DNA of 64,000 nt from Inonotus obliquus (GCA_032164295.1 JAJHTX010000006.1:2480001-2544000); one strand, 5' to 3'. Shown: positions 30,401 to 40,244, numbered from the stretch's first letter. Notes: generated from the sequence alone by a model not told the origin. Numbers and translations are program-made.

Positions 30401-32548
30401 CCATTCATCCTCGAGACGGATGCATCGAAATTTGCGATCGGAGCTTTACTCCAACAAGAAGACGACAAGGGCGAACTACGACCGTTAGCCACAATGTCGA
30501 AGCAGTTGTCAGGAGCACAACTCAACTGGCCAGTTCACGAAAAAGAAATGTTCGCAATTGTTCATTCACTTAACGAATGGAGACACTTGCTCGAAGGAAC
30601 GAAACATCCTTTTATCATTCGAACGGATCACAAGAACCTGCAATGGTTCATGACAGGACAGAACCTATCTGAGAAGCTGAAACGATGGATGCTAAAGCTA
30701 TCCCAGTTTAACTTCAAGATGATACATTGGCCAGGCAAGGAGAACAAAGCCGACGCACTATCAAGGCGAACCGATTACGAAATCGGCAAAGACACAGAGA
30801 AGATCACTATGCTACCAGCAGACCGCATACAGCAGCAAACGTTGAAACGAACGGAAGTCGCAGGACTATACGAGTTGAAAACTACGTCAGTCAGGATCAC
30901 GGACCCGATACTTCGAACTATTCGAAAGGACTATGCGACGAAGGAGGCACAAACCGAATGGAACGTCATACGGAATACGAAAGACAGAAGCCACACCTAC
31001 ACGGATGGAACTCGTTATGTAGATGGAAAGTTATGGATCCCGCCGAACGCCAACCTACGAAGTCTACTAATGCGAAGGCACCATGACCACACAACTGCAG
31101 GCCATCCCGGAGTAGCCAAAACCACTGAGCTTCTGGAGAGACGATACTATTGGCCAAACCTTCGATCGGACGTCCGAGACTACGTAACAACTTGCGACGC
31201 ATGTCAGCGATCAAAGCCTCTTCGGCAAAATCGCGAGCCACCGATTCAACCGATATCCCCACCTGAAAGGCCATGGGAAGCCATTTCCTGTGACCTGGTT
31301 ACAGACCTACCAGTCAGTACCGAGGGATATGACACCATATTGGTTGTTGTGGATAGACTTACCAAGATGGGGAGGTTCATCCCTACGACGGGTGTACCGA
31401 ATGCCAAACGCATTGCACAGATGTTCATCCAAAACATCTTCAAGCATTATGGGACCCCAAAGGTTGTACTCTCCGACAGAGGAAGCAACTTCACGGCGCA
31501 GTTTTTGAAGGAGTTCTGCCGACTCCTCGAAATCGATTGGAAAACTAGCACCGCGTATCACCCACAAACCGATGGTCAAACAGAGCGACTGAACCAAACG
31601 ATGGAACAGTACTTACGCTGCTATGTGTCCTACCGACAGACAGATTGGGCACATTACTTGGATCTCGCAGAATTCGCCTATAACAACAGACAGCATTCAG
31701 CGACACGTCAATCACCATTCTACACGTTGTACGGATGGAATCCAACAACTGACTTTGCCAGTCACGACGAAAGCAACGTCCCAGAAGCACAAGATTACCG
31801 AGAGGAGCTTCAACAAGCGCAGCGACAAGCCTATGCAAGCATTAAGCAGGCTAACGAAGCGATGAAGTTATATGCAGACTTACATCGAGGGAAGCTACCA
31901 GATTATCGACCTGGAGACGAAGTGATGTTGGATATGAAGAACTTAGCAAGACTCGAACCGACGAAGAAACTAGCCATGAAATGGGCAGGGCCTTATAAAG
32001 TCGACAAGGCCGTGGGGAAGGTTTCATTTCGACTGAAACTTCCTGAAACAATGGCAATTCACCCAGTATTTCATGCGAGTCTATTGAAGCCATACAAGCG
32101 GAAAGAATTCCCAGGACGTAAGCAACTTACGGAACCACCACCAGTAGAAGTGGAAGGCGCAGCCGAATACGAAGTCGAAGCAGTTCAAGATACCAGACTG
32201 CGGCGCAGCAAGGTGCAATACCTAGTCAGATGGAAAGGCTATGCAGAAACAACATGGGAACCGCTGGAGAACCTGAAGCACACGTACAAGCTAGTCGAGG
32301 ACTTCCACAAGAAGTACCCTCAGGCGCAGAAGCCACGGAACCTTACGCAATGGTTATCCGCGAGGCGCCGGAATAGGAAACAAACGAGTCACGAGGACAC
32401 GGAAGAATCCTCCGACGGATCAGAAGGATCGACGTCAGACTCAGGAGGTAATACTGATACCGAAAGCACAGTATCAGAAGACAGTCAACGCAGCATGCGC
32501 AGTCGAGGAAGGACTACGCGCAGCAGCAGACGACTACGCCCGCAGTAG
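27470..32548 (+). CDS. Gag-Pol-like polyprotein, 1692 aa: RT, RNase H, integrase, chromodomain
   Basis: Residues 1-~530 are charged, with coiled-coil stretches (about 25-75 and 160-200) and a long disordered Arg/Ser-rich part; they may act as Gag. I see no CCHC knuckle and no aspartic-protease D-S/T-G-A motif. RT spans about 650-860 (LDMRSGYHNL; YLDD near 834), RNase H about 970-1100 (ETDASKFAIGALL), and an HHCC zinc-binding region about 1203-1245 (HH...CDACQ). Integrase D-D-E falls at about 1273 (CDLVTDLP), 1333 (VVLSDRGSNF) and 1370 (DGQTERLNQ). GPYKV...HPVFHASLLKPYK follows, then the chromodomain, about 1566-1605 (YLVRWKGYAETTWEPLENL). Catalytic residues are intact. A Ser/Arg-rich tail follows. 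Confidence 0.93.
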   Translation: MQHQRRSNGRSNLPRGPRNDTQEQPERRGNNRNARQARELTREYETLARIATLERQVIAQHNRQELLEIHEEQRQIEIDEIKFLTRRIIAAVEGLQDNVIAGSTPANLQRSNLQEEQNATGEGVTVSGLAKDLEEFEQSTRHRFFVERTLINGLVDRTNQLEEQNKKLDDQYQQLTELIGNIQREHIETTQRIQETRNEIQRSLESNESIDSGETHIEQFTFIPREQIEEVLTRIRNLTLEEEPVTVSSGVQTSVPIVETFETTLLPIRPPRVVAFTDSSDNSETDSDSDNDSGIWIRPDLNTKERQRDDHPREGRNRSESRSTRNETRNVSPPRIRPRSGSQFSNAPRKRARTPEGERTSNAPRQSSANKTLQSSQSIGNKTRQDWAVPIRPEDESRSPISRFGNEQAESPDTRVQSQGSRNKPLQPSTTSLGKRRQESPSVERKTTKPRVVKEDPTFKHWKGYLREGEEAVGNFDPKGTWIMPRKERFEDKPILGYRRRQSIDSTGSTRTRSPAPKRTRWEHTDQDEVMDELQEPGGTQPQEEMHIERMVTNEPSPIQQRIAYLATEARGKSKPLLQKEDLAEMFEIKRNWSPNTNRQHRQEKQPLNKVSSVAQQYSQQKAAAEGLLDTQKRDWRKLLPRQIADYADVFDPDRARRLPRHTKYDMVIHLDEKEPLPKPRPIIKLTPVEQEALDNHVEELMKKGWITKVEPHEPCPVASPVFFVGKKDGGARVVTDYRAINQITIPDPYPIPIMNGLPDKLAGNNYFFTLDMRSGYHNLRIKEGDEWKAAFRVGNAIYKPLVMMFGMKNSPAIFQRFMNDNFEQWLRSQEILIYLDDIIGKAKTEEEHWKLLRAVLKKCRELDIYLKIEKCHFLQKKLDYLGFIVGDKGVQMDPYKLKAIAEWPTPTTKREIRKFQGFCNFYRRFVKNYAERIHPINELTKKDRKFVWTTECQQAFEDIKQAFQTEITLGYPNHDKPFILETDASKFAIGALLQQEDDKGELRPLATMSKQLSGAQLNWPVHEKEMFAIVHSLNEWRHLLEGTKHPFIIRTDHKNLQWFMTGQNLSEKLKRWMLKLSQFNFKMIHWPGKENKADALSRRTDYEIGKDTEKITMLPADRIQQQTLKRTEVAGLYELKTTSVRITDPILRTIRKDYATKEAQTEWNVIRNTKDRSHTYTDGTRYVDGKLWIPPNANLRSLLMRRHHDHTTAGHPGVAKTTELLERRYYWPNLRSDVRDYVTTCDACQRSKPLRQNREPPIQPISPPERPWEAISCDLVTDLPVSTEGYDTILVVVDRLTKMGRFIPTTGVPNAKRIAQMFIQNIFKHYGTPKVVLSDRGSNFTAQFLKEFCRLLEIDWKTSTAYHPQTDGQTERLNQTMEQYLRCYVSYRQTDWAHYLDLAEFAYNNRQHSATRQSPFYTLYGWNPTTDFASHDESNVPEAQDYREELQQAQRQAYASIKQANEAMKLYADLHRGKLPDYRPGDEVMLDMKNLARLEPTKKLAMKWAGPYKVDKAVGKVSFRLKLPETMAIHPVFHASLLKPYKRKEFPGRKQLTEPPPVEVEGAAEYEVEAVQDTRLRRSKVQYLVRWKGYAETTWEPLENLKHTYKLVEDFHKKYPQAQKPRNLTQWLSARRRNRKQTSHEDTEESSDGSEGSTSDSGGNTDTESTVSEDSQRSMRSRGRTTRSSRRLRPQ

Positions 32549-32860
32549 GCATAACTGTGGCACAGCAAGTAGTACTCATCCGCAGCTGATCACAGCAGAT
32601 CGCAGCAGATGATGACATTCTCGCAGCAATGCTTGAGAATTTACGAAGTCACGACAAGTCATGAACAGTCACGGACGAACGAGAGACACTGCGGCACAGT
32701 ATACGCAGTAGAGGTCAAGTCATATCGAAAACAACTGGACCGATCACCCAGTCATACGCAGTAACGACACAAAGCTATAAGAACAAGCAGTAACGACCTA
32801 TGAACGGCACCAACGCCAGAAACAACTCTCATTCGACAAGAAACAAGTCTACAATTCGAA

Positions 32861-33877
32861 ATGCCACTACTCGAGACACTTGCAGAAGTACAGCATGCGC
32901 AACTCAATGTCACAGAAGTCGACATACAGTCACGACCCGACAAATATCAATGGCCACAGCTAGACGACAGGGAGAACACCGAGATGTTATGGGATGACAT
33001 CATACCCTCGAACGTCGGCAGATACTTCGACGATTTCATGGACAAGATCAGCATGGCACATCAACGCGGCATGGGATACAATATGCTGCTAATGCCACCG
33101 ATATTCTTTGGATCTTGGTTTGCCATGACTACAGAAGCTTACAATTCAGTGAGAAGACTCAATGACGACGCTTACATCGCATATGCTCTAGATCTCAGCA
33201 CAGCGATTCTATCGTATCAACCGTTGCTGTTGTCACAAACAGAAACAGTCAACAATTGCGTTGCATTACTCTATGCAGCAACAAGGATCTGCGCATATCG
33301 CGTCGAGCTCACAGAAGCATTCGAACACAAGGTCATGCGATGGTCGCTTATCCACTGTATCACAGCCAAAGAACGCGACTACATCGAGTACATCGCGCAG
33401 CAACAAATTCAATATGCACGACTCAAGAGACGTTTCTATTCTACGATCAACATCCTTAGACAAACATGGGAACGAACAAAGGCACCAGGACGATCTATCC
33501 CATGGGACACACCTCATCGAGACTTACCATACTTGGAGGCGTGGAAACTGATCGAGAGCGAAGAAACGGAACGCCGCAACAAAGCGAAAGAAGCAGCGGA
33601 AGGATTATGGGAGAACCCTCCGGACAAACTAGACCAATCTATTTGTTGGCCTTACGACGAGGACTACCTCCAGGCACTCAACAGTGCGGAATACCGCCTT
33701 AGATACACCCTAGGCGCAGTACTACATCCTAAAGATAGTAGCTGGTTCACGGACGTATATCAATATCCGCAGAAGCTACAATCCCGGAAACCCGAGGACG
33801 AGACATCCAATAGTCGCAAGAGATCCCACGATGACACAGAAGAATTCGATCTAGCGCCGACAGATGACGAAGCATAA
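32861..33877 (+). CDS. Second retrotransposon ORF, 338 aa, function unknown
   Basis: Starts ~310 bp after the pol stop, same strand. It is largely helical (LLETLAEVQHAQLNV, YIAYALDLSTAILSYQPLLL, CVALLYAATRICAYRVELTEAF) with an aromatic-rich middle (YNMLLMPPIFFGSWFAM). It ends with SRKRSHDDTEEFDL, a basic-acidic tail resembling a nuclear signal. There is no similarity I recognise to Gag, Env or RNase H. Codon character matches the pol ORF. It could be a displaced structural protein; a Gag role is possible because the pol N terminus lacks typical Gag features. Confidence 0.65.
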   Translation: MPLLETLAEVQHAQLNVTEVDIQSRPDKYQWPQLDDRENTEMLWDDIIPSNVGRYFDDFMDKISMAHQRGMGYNMLLMPPIFFGSWFAMTTEAYNSVRRLNDDAYIAYALDLSTAILSYQPLLLSQTETVNNCVALLYAATRICAYRVELTEAFEHKVMRWSLIHCITAKERDYIEYIAQQQIQYARLKRRFYSTINILRQTWERTKAPGRSIPWDTPHRDLPYLEAWKLIESEETERRNKAKEAAEGLWENPPDKLDQSICWPYDEDYLQALNSAEYRLRYTLGAVLHPKDSSWFTDVYQYPQKLQSRKPEDETSNSRKRSHDDTEEFDLAPTDDEA

Positions 33878-34301
33878 CTATGCAACTCATTCTTCTATGG
33901 TATTTATTGACAGGACAACACATGCACACCCTATGGTATCTATTCAACATTATGCAACCCGACATCCCCTATGGTATTTATGAATGCCAAGTCAACTGCG
34001 CACATACATCGAAGAATCACGGGACTATTACGAAGCGACTACGGGCAAGATAATTCGTACACGAATGACAGGATATGGGAAATCCGCAGCACGACAATAA
34101 TAGAGTGCGACAGCGAAGCAAAGATCGCAGCAAGACAATTGAAAACCGCAGCAACCGCAGCACGGTGAACCCGGGGAAGACTAGAACAGAGTCACGAAGG
34201 GTACGAGTTGGAAAAGCATAAATAGAGGCAGGAATCCGACAGGAGAGCCTCAGCTGGAAAAGCACAAGTAGTCTAGAACCACCAACGACATCTCGAACAC
34301 C

Positions 34302-35066
34302 ATGAACGCCTACTACACCGCACTCCTCATCATCACGGTCTGCACCACAGCCGTAGTGATCGTGGACGTCGTACGACGAGCGCTGGAACGCTGGGAGCAG
34401 TTAGTAGTGAGGCTAGAGGAAATAAACAGGGAACAGCACGAGATGAGGATAGAGGAGTCACGAAGGACCCAAGAAATGAGACGAGCACGAGCCCAAGGCC
34501 GTAACCTCACGGTCGAAGAAATCCACCACCTAAGCGCAACGTCCTTCGGACGCATCGAAGACCGCCTTCAAGAAATACTACAGAGCATCCCCGACCGAGC
34601 AATCGAAGACCTAGCAACATCGAGCGCGGCACGACTCGATCAGCTAGTCGACAACGTACAAAGGATGCGGGCGGCAATAGAAGAACTCGAAGCGATCAGG
34701 AACACGGCAGAAGCACAACAGGCACAGGCACCGGTAGAAGCACCACCGGCAACGCCCGACGACCTATACGTCGACCTACCCGGCTACGTACAACCCGAAC
34801 CAGAAGCATGGCCCGAAGCAGACGCGGCAGAAGCAGAAGCAAACGCGTGGGGCGGCCCGTACATACTACAGGGTCCGCAACCGCCGGCTAATGCCCCGTG
34901 GTGGCCGATGCGAGGAAGACAGCGGGTGTCGGAAAGGTCAGGCCTGCACAACCGGGCAGCCGAATCGCCAGAGTCAGGCGAAGGCTCAGTAAGCCCCGGT
35001 GAGAGCCGAGATCGCGAGTGGACAGCGCGCGGATGGAACGACGGTCAGACCCATTGGGAGGACTGA
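34302..35066 (+). CDS. Third retrotransposon ORF, 254 aa, with N-terminal membrane segment and coiled coil
   Basis: Residues 5-24 (YTALLIITVCTTAVVIVDVV) are a hydrophobic stretch that could be a signal anchor, followed by RRALERW. Residues ~30-135 are a charged coiled coil (QLVVRLEEINREQHEMRIEE; LDQLVDNVQRMRAAIEELE). The C-terminal ~110 residues are Pro/Ala/acidic and Gly/Arg-rich and look disordered. The position after pol is that of env in retroviruses, but no fusion peptide, furin site or glycoprotein pattern is visible. I name no function. Codon usage is more GC-rich than in pol. Confidence 0.6.
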   Translation: MNAYYTALLIITVCTTAVVIVDVVRRALERWEQLVVRLEEINREQHEMRIEESRRTQEMRRARAQGRNLTVEEIHHLSATSFGRIEDRLQEILQSIPDRAIEDLATSSAARLDQLVDNVQRMRAAIEELEAIRNTAEAQQAQAPVEAPPATPDDLYVDLPGYVQPEPEAWPEADAAEAEANAWGGPYILQGPQPPANAPWWPMRGRQRVSERSGLHNRAAESPESGEGSVSPGESRDREWTARGWNDGQTHWED

Positions 35067-35425
35067 ACCGGCAGGGCAAGAGGTGCAGAGGGAGGAAAAT
35101 AATAAAGAAAAATTTTCTTATTTTGCTTTTGGTGTGACAAGTCTAAGTCCACTAAAGTGAAACTTAAAGGAAATTTGCAAGAAGAAACAACAATTCGACT
35201 GGGAGTCAAGATATCTCCCTTTACTTTCTTCAAATTACCCTCAAAGCACGCTCTCAAATCGAGCTCAGGATACGATTTCAGACTTCGAAAAGTCTTTCAA
35301 CTGCATCAAGCACACGAATTTCGAAGGAAATACGAAGCAACATCGTCACTAATTTCGCACACGATCCTACGATCTCATCGCAATTTCAACCCAATTGAGA
35401 TCTTTTCCCTATCGAGTAAAGATCT

Positions 35426-35439
35426 TGGAGGGGGGCGAG
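35426..35439 (+). other. Polypurine tract
   Basis: TGGAGGGGGGCGAG directly precedes the 3' LTR start (TGAAAGG), the expected primer site for plus-strand DNA synthesis. Confidence 0.75.
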
Positions 35440-37115
35440 TGAAAGGATTGTGCTGAAATTTTGATTCGATTAGGAACGCCGATCGAAACTACCCCGGATG
35501 GGACCGGTTAATTTCACTGGCCGGAGACGATCAGGATCGACAGCGAGAAGCGGAGAACACGCGAATCTAATACAATCCGAAGCCGACGATCAAGAAGCAT
35601 CGGCTAGCAACGCTAATCCCGACGATCACACTAAACCTTCGCAAACGATGCAGCACGTACAGCAACCTCCAACGGCTTGCTATAAATGCAGAAGAGTGCG
35701 ACAGATCATCGAAGACCTACACAAGATAATACTACGGGAGGCAACGGGCATGTTGACGTATCATGTGTCCAGCGAACGAGCAACAGCTTATCGAGAATAC
35801 CACAATCCCCCGGAGGTCGTTCGAAATCGCACGAGGTCAACAATAGCAATGGATACGGCAATAGGCATGCAACCAAAGACGCACTGGACAATAGTAGGAA
35901 TCCACGATATACTAGCACTCGAGTGCCCAAGCACATTCGTGGAGATCAGTGCAGACTATGTTACGAACCGCCGCTCACCGATAACAGCGGCATGGGTTGC
36001 AAACACACTCAGGGAACTATGGGCATACTGCAAAGCTATTCGACTACAAGGAGACCTATACCTAGGCTGGAGAATACCTTCGAACGATACTCGACGAAGT
36101 GTACGGCTACTCATCGCCATAGGCACATACGTTAAACCACCTTGGTTTCCCCACGATGATATCCGATGTCGAATCACACTTGACGGCCCCGAACAAGAGT
36201 CCCGAGGCGACAAGCAAATCACAGCCTTCATAGCCCCAGATGCTATACAACGGAACCCCGACGGAATTCCTTAAAGGCACGAGCAACTGCGGACGAGCGA
36301 ACTCTAACTACGGCGCAGCCATGCAAAACCAATGGCATACGAACACGCATTCAATGACTCACTCACTGACTCACTCCATGCACAGGGCGCAGCACAAGGC
36401 CGACCCCGAGCATAGGTTTCAATTCAGTTCAAGTCAAGATGAGTCAACGCCGAGTCATCATCCTGCACAGGGCGCAGTCGATGAGTCAATCCGCAGCAGA
36501 ACAATGGAATTACCGCACGAGTTTGGAAGCTAGAACAACGAATCAGATCGAGAGTAGGAACTACGGAGCGTAGGAAGTGGTCCGTCCACAACATGAGGAA
36601 AAGGTATAAATAGTTGTAGACTTAGACCGTAGCTCCCCATCTTTCTTTCGATCGTCTCTTGTACATCGAGTCCTCTTAGGCATCTAGCTTCTAATCTGAA
36701 GACCACCTAATCTGCTTAACCTCTCTTACTCTACGGCGTGGAACGATTGATTAGTCGTCCACCGACTAGGGAAGCTTACGAACGGCAGTCGACACTGTCC
36801 TACTAGTCTGTCAACGAGGTTGAGGCCCGACTTGATTAGCCAAAAGTGAGCGTCCGAGACAACGCTTAGTACACTTGGGAATCTGCCCCATCGAGGCTCC
36901 GGAAACCCTTGGAATAGCACCGTCGAACCCGTAACACTGGTGAACCTACCTAGTGAACGTCTGAGGCTACGCCTAGTATACTTAGGAATCTGCCCTGCTT
37001 GTGAAAACCGAGTAGGCTCCGGAAACCTTTAGAAAAGCATCGCCGAATCCGTAACACTGCGGACCGTCCTATTTTGGTTACTGTATAGTCCAATTAGGGC
37101 GAGCGTTTTCTAACA
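35440..37115 (+). repeat. 3' LTR
   Basis: Same length (1676 bp) and, as far as compared, the same sequence as the 5' LTR, offset by 10,207 bp. It contains the second copy of the 258-codon ORF (35498-36274) and TATA at 36605-36613. It is followed by the target duplication ATGAG. Confidence 0.93.
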
Positions 37116-37378
37116 ATGAGTAATAATAGAATAAAAAAGTAATGAAAGGGAATGGCGGGATAAAGTTGTTATGGATTGTAATTAGCTAAGCCTGTAAGTA
37201 TTAAGTAAGGAATGTGGATAAAAGGAATGTAAATATGCATTGACGAAAATAAAAGAAAGGCCATATAGGGAAAATGGAAAAGACGTCATAACAAATTGCC
37301 ATTTATACATGTACTAGCGGTCCATTATTGACAGACTCTTTGACGGGACTGAGTTACGACTTGGTATAGGACCTTGAT

Positions 37379-37877
37379 GCTGTATTTGCCCTTACTGACC
37401 GCATACAGGCTTCAACTGTGCACCTGCTCATTGCCCTCTCATCACCTGCCCGTTGCCTGCTCATTGCCCTCTCATTGCCCTTCCGTTGCCCTTCCGTTGC
37501 CCGCTCATTGCCCGCCCGTCGCCCTCTTGTCGCCCTCCCATTGCTCGCTCATTGCCCGCTCAATATGTCTTCAAATGATATTTAGAATATTGACTTTGAC
37601 AATATCCTTAACTATATTTGAAATTTCGGCAAGTTTGATATCTTGACCTATATTTAAAATATCAGTAAAGCGATATTTAAAATATCGATTTACATATTAT
37701 AATCTGACCGATATTTAAAATAACCTTAGACCGATATCCTTATCGATATTTAAAATTGCGTCACGTGAAAGATACTTTAAATATCGGCTCAGCCGGCATG
37801 CTTACTGATATTTTAAATAAATGCTCGAAAAATATTTAAAATACGATCCCCGCTGATATCCTATTCTGCCCGCCGTG
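37379..37877. repeat. Right terminal repeat of transposon 2
   Basis: Begins with unique sequence shared in inverse form with the left end (TGCCCTTACTGACCGCATAC), then an 11-bp minisatellite (about 37430-37562), AT-rich palindromes, and the terminus CTATTCTGCCCGCCGTG. The palindromic part is A-type, matching 307-600 in reverse complement. Confidence 0.85.
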
Positions 37878-37880
37878 AGG

Positions 37881-38206
37881 CTGGTGTCAGTGGTGAGTCT
37901 TCAATTGAATCCGCCACTTGAAGTTGGCCTATTTTTTGGCTGTCTGAGTGTTCACCACTTTGCTCTCCTTACTGTCAGCATTGACCCACCGGAGGGCCAT
38001 CGCTCTACAGATGTGAGCTACACGGCTCGACCCGAATCCTCGTGCCCATGAGTAGTCATCGCAATGATGCAATTCTACCTAATTCTACCGGGTGTTTGTC
38101 ACATCTGGGCGCTCATTGCCGGAGCTGGATATGTTTTTCCACGAAAGGACCTGACTCGGTCGACGAAGCATTCGCTTGAAGGTTCTCCTGCTTTCTCAAC
38201 TACTCC
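37881..38206. other. Short intergenic stretch before the MFS gene
   Basis: I see no gene. It must hold the transporter promoter; I see no clear TATA element. Confidence 0.5.
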
Positions 38207-40244
38207 ATGAGCGGGACCAGATCAATGTCTGGTGGCGAATATGACGAGCGGTCTGGTCTGCTTTCCGGTGCCCCACCGGCTCATCCCGCACATGATACGG
38301 ACGACGCTGACGAACAAGATAGCTCAATCTCTACACCGGTCTGTGATGAGTCGATGAGAGATGACAAACCAAAGGAGAAACCTCTCCCCTGGCGCGTCGT
38401 GTCCACTCTCTACGTTCTGTCTTGCGTCGCTCCCATTGCATTCGAGTTGATCTTCCCATTTGTTAGTAAGTACTAGTCTATCTCACCAGAATAATCCCAT
38501 ATCAATATTAGGTAAATCATCTCGCGGAAAACTATAGATCAGATGATCTTGGAAAATGGCATAACAAACGATCCGGAACGAGTTGGGTTCTATTCAGGTC
38601 TCATTGAATCTATTTTTTCGTTCACGAGTTTCTTGGCTGGTACATCAAAAACGACCGTCTTCGCAGTCGCAATATAAGCTACTAACTCCTACAATAGTCA
38701 TGCCGATCTCATCTCTCCGACCACGTCGGGCGAAAACCTGTTGTTCTTGTGGGCACGCTTGGCCTGGCAGTCTCCACTGCATTATTCGGGACAGCCAAAA
38801 CATACTCGTCAATGATTTTGACTAGAATTATAGGTGGTACTTCCGGCGGAACGTATGCGTAAGTAGTTCCGTTTCTATTTACTGGGACACCTCCAGGCTC
38901 AGGCGTGTATATTACAGGACTTTGAAAGTGATGTTGACGGAATCAATTGAGAAATATCATCAAGGAGTTGCATTTTCCGGTTTCATAGTACGCTCTCTTC
39001 CATTGTGTCGCATCTTGACTCTTAACAAAATGCACTTATTTGGGGGGAAGATTGCATTCAGAATGGGACAAATAGTTGGACAGCCTATGGGAGGTTTACT
39101 AGCCCATCCCGAAAGGAATTTCAAATTTTTTGATACACCATTCTGGCGAAAATACCCTTTCTCGCTGCCATGTTTCGTCGCTTCGGCAATTGCGATACTC
39201 GGAATCATATTTGCGCATTTCTTTACTGAGGAGGTCAGTTCACATTACATACTTCATCATCATGACCAGAAGAATAATCATCCCTGTGGAATTAGACTTT
39301 ACCTTCCATGCGCAAGAAGAAAAGACTGACTGGCTATGGCACCATCACCCAAGAAGAGTCGGAAATCTCAAATACTGAATCTCCAAAGATGATACGACCT
39401 TCGATACGCTCGGTGCTAACACCACACGTTGTGGGAGCTATGATCAGCAGCTCCTTCCTCGCATTCTGCTCAGAAACAATCTACGCATTGTCAGTCCCCT
39501 ATTATCCCATCTCTATTGTAATTATACACATCATCCTCATCTCTTCATCGTATGCAGATTCCCACTCTTCGCATTCACCCCAATCGAATCAGGAGGTCTC
39601 GGTTTCAGCGAAGCTCAAATCGGCTCTCACTTGGGTTTTCGATCTATCAATAACATACTCGTCATCTTCTTATACGCACCGATTGAACGTCGGATTGGTA
39701 GTTTGAGGATGCTGAAGCTTACATCGATTTTCTGGCCTGTGTCTATTGCTTTCCTTCCTCTGTTGAACGCGATCGCTAGGAGTGGTTATGAAGGAACGTG
39801 GATTCTTCAAGCTACTATAGCGATGTTCGTTACCGTTTGGAGCTTTGCTAGCCTCTCGTGGAGTGAGTAACGTATCATACGAAAGATTGTCTTCCTTGTT
39901 GGCTAATACTCACATCGTCAGCCGCATCAAACATTGTTCTCAACAATGCCTCACCGTCAGCTGAGGCTCTGTCTGTTGTCAATGTACGTGTCACCAGCGT
40001 GAAAGCTTTCTCTCCCTCTGACGCTTTCACGTGTTATCGACTCTAGGGTGTAGGCCAAATGGCAGTTACACTTCCATTGGCAGCAGCTCCCGCCTTTATA
40101 ACCAGCATCTTCGCCTTCTCCATAAATCACGAAGAGATATTGGGTGGCAATCTCATATATGCCGTCCAGCTATTTGTCTCCATCACCGGAGCTATCTTCA
40201 CGCTCTTCTTAAAAGAGCCAACACACGATTGGAGGAATACGTGA
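38207..40244 (+). CDS. Major facilitator superfamily transporter (ZIFL-like), about nine exons
   Basis: Exons inferred: 38207-38465, 38538-38639, 38698-38858, 38918-38987, 39051-39233, 39296-39489, 39558-39862, 39922-39983, 40047-40244. The order matches the fungal zinc-induced-facilitator-like MFS family: LPWRVVSTLYVLSCVAPIAF (TM1), DPERVGFYSGLIES, LSDHVGRKPVVLVGTLGLA (motif A, residues between TM2 and TM3), RIIGGTSGG, MGQIVGQPMGGLL, FSLPCFVASAIAILGIIF, then the second half through GVGQMAVTLPLAAAP (TM11-12). About 12 membrane segments are expected; the substrate is unknown. The junction between exons 2 and 3 is out of phase by one base in my model, with a run of six T just before it. This is either an indel or splicing that I cannot resolve. 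Confidence 0.85.

Larger units (their letters stand above)
25233..37115 (+). mobile_element. Ty3/Gypsy chromovirus-like LTR retrotransposon, 11,883 bp
   Basis: Two 1676-bp direct repeats, each starting TGAAAGGATTG and ending TTTTCTAACA, are flanked by a 5-bp duplication ATGAG (25228-25232 and 37116-37120). The LTRs look identical everywhere I compared, so insertion was recent. Inside are a 561-bp leader, a 1692-codon Pol ORF (RT, RNase H, integrase, chromodomain), two further ORFs, and a polypurine tract before the 3' LTR. The order RT-RH-IN and the integrase-linked chromodomain place it in Ty3/Gypsy chromoviruses. It sits inside the large DNA transposon. Confidence 0.95.
20567..37877. mobile_element. 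Large CACTA/CMC-like transposon, 17.3 kb, with captured genes and nested insertions
   Basis: The ends read CACGGCGGGCAAAATAGA (left) and, on the other strand, CACGGCGGGCAGAATAGG (right). They are flanked by a 3-bp duplication AGG (20564-20566 and 37878-37880). The inverted ends are ~500 bp and extend inward past the minisatellite through a shared unique stretch, GTATGCGGTCAGTAAGGGCA. Contents are a USP7-like fragment with a MITE in it, a histidine-kinase fragment, about 2 kb unassigned, and an 11.9-kb Gypsy element. Without the Gypsy copy it would be about 5.4 kb. Orientation is opposite to the element at 307-3464. No transposase is seen. Confidence 0.8.

Noticed and set aside
37960..38045. 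tRNA-like D-arm/A-box (GTGTAGCTCA...GTAGAGC) on the minus strand
   Set aside because: No matching acceptor stem, anticodon arm or T-arm/B-box at the right distance.
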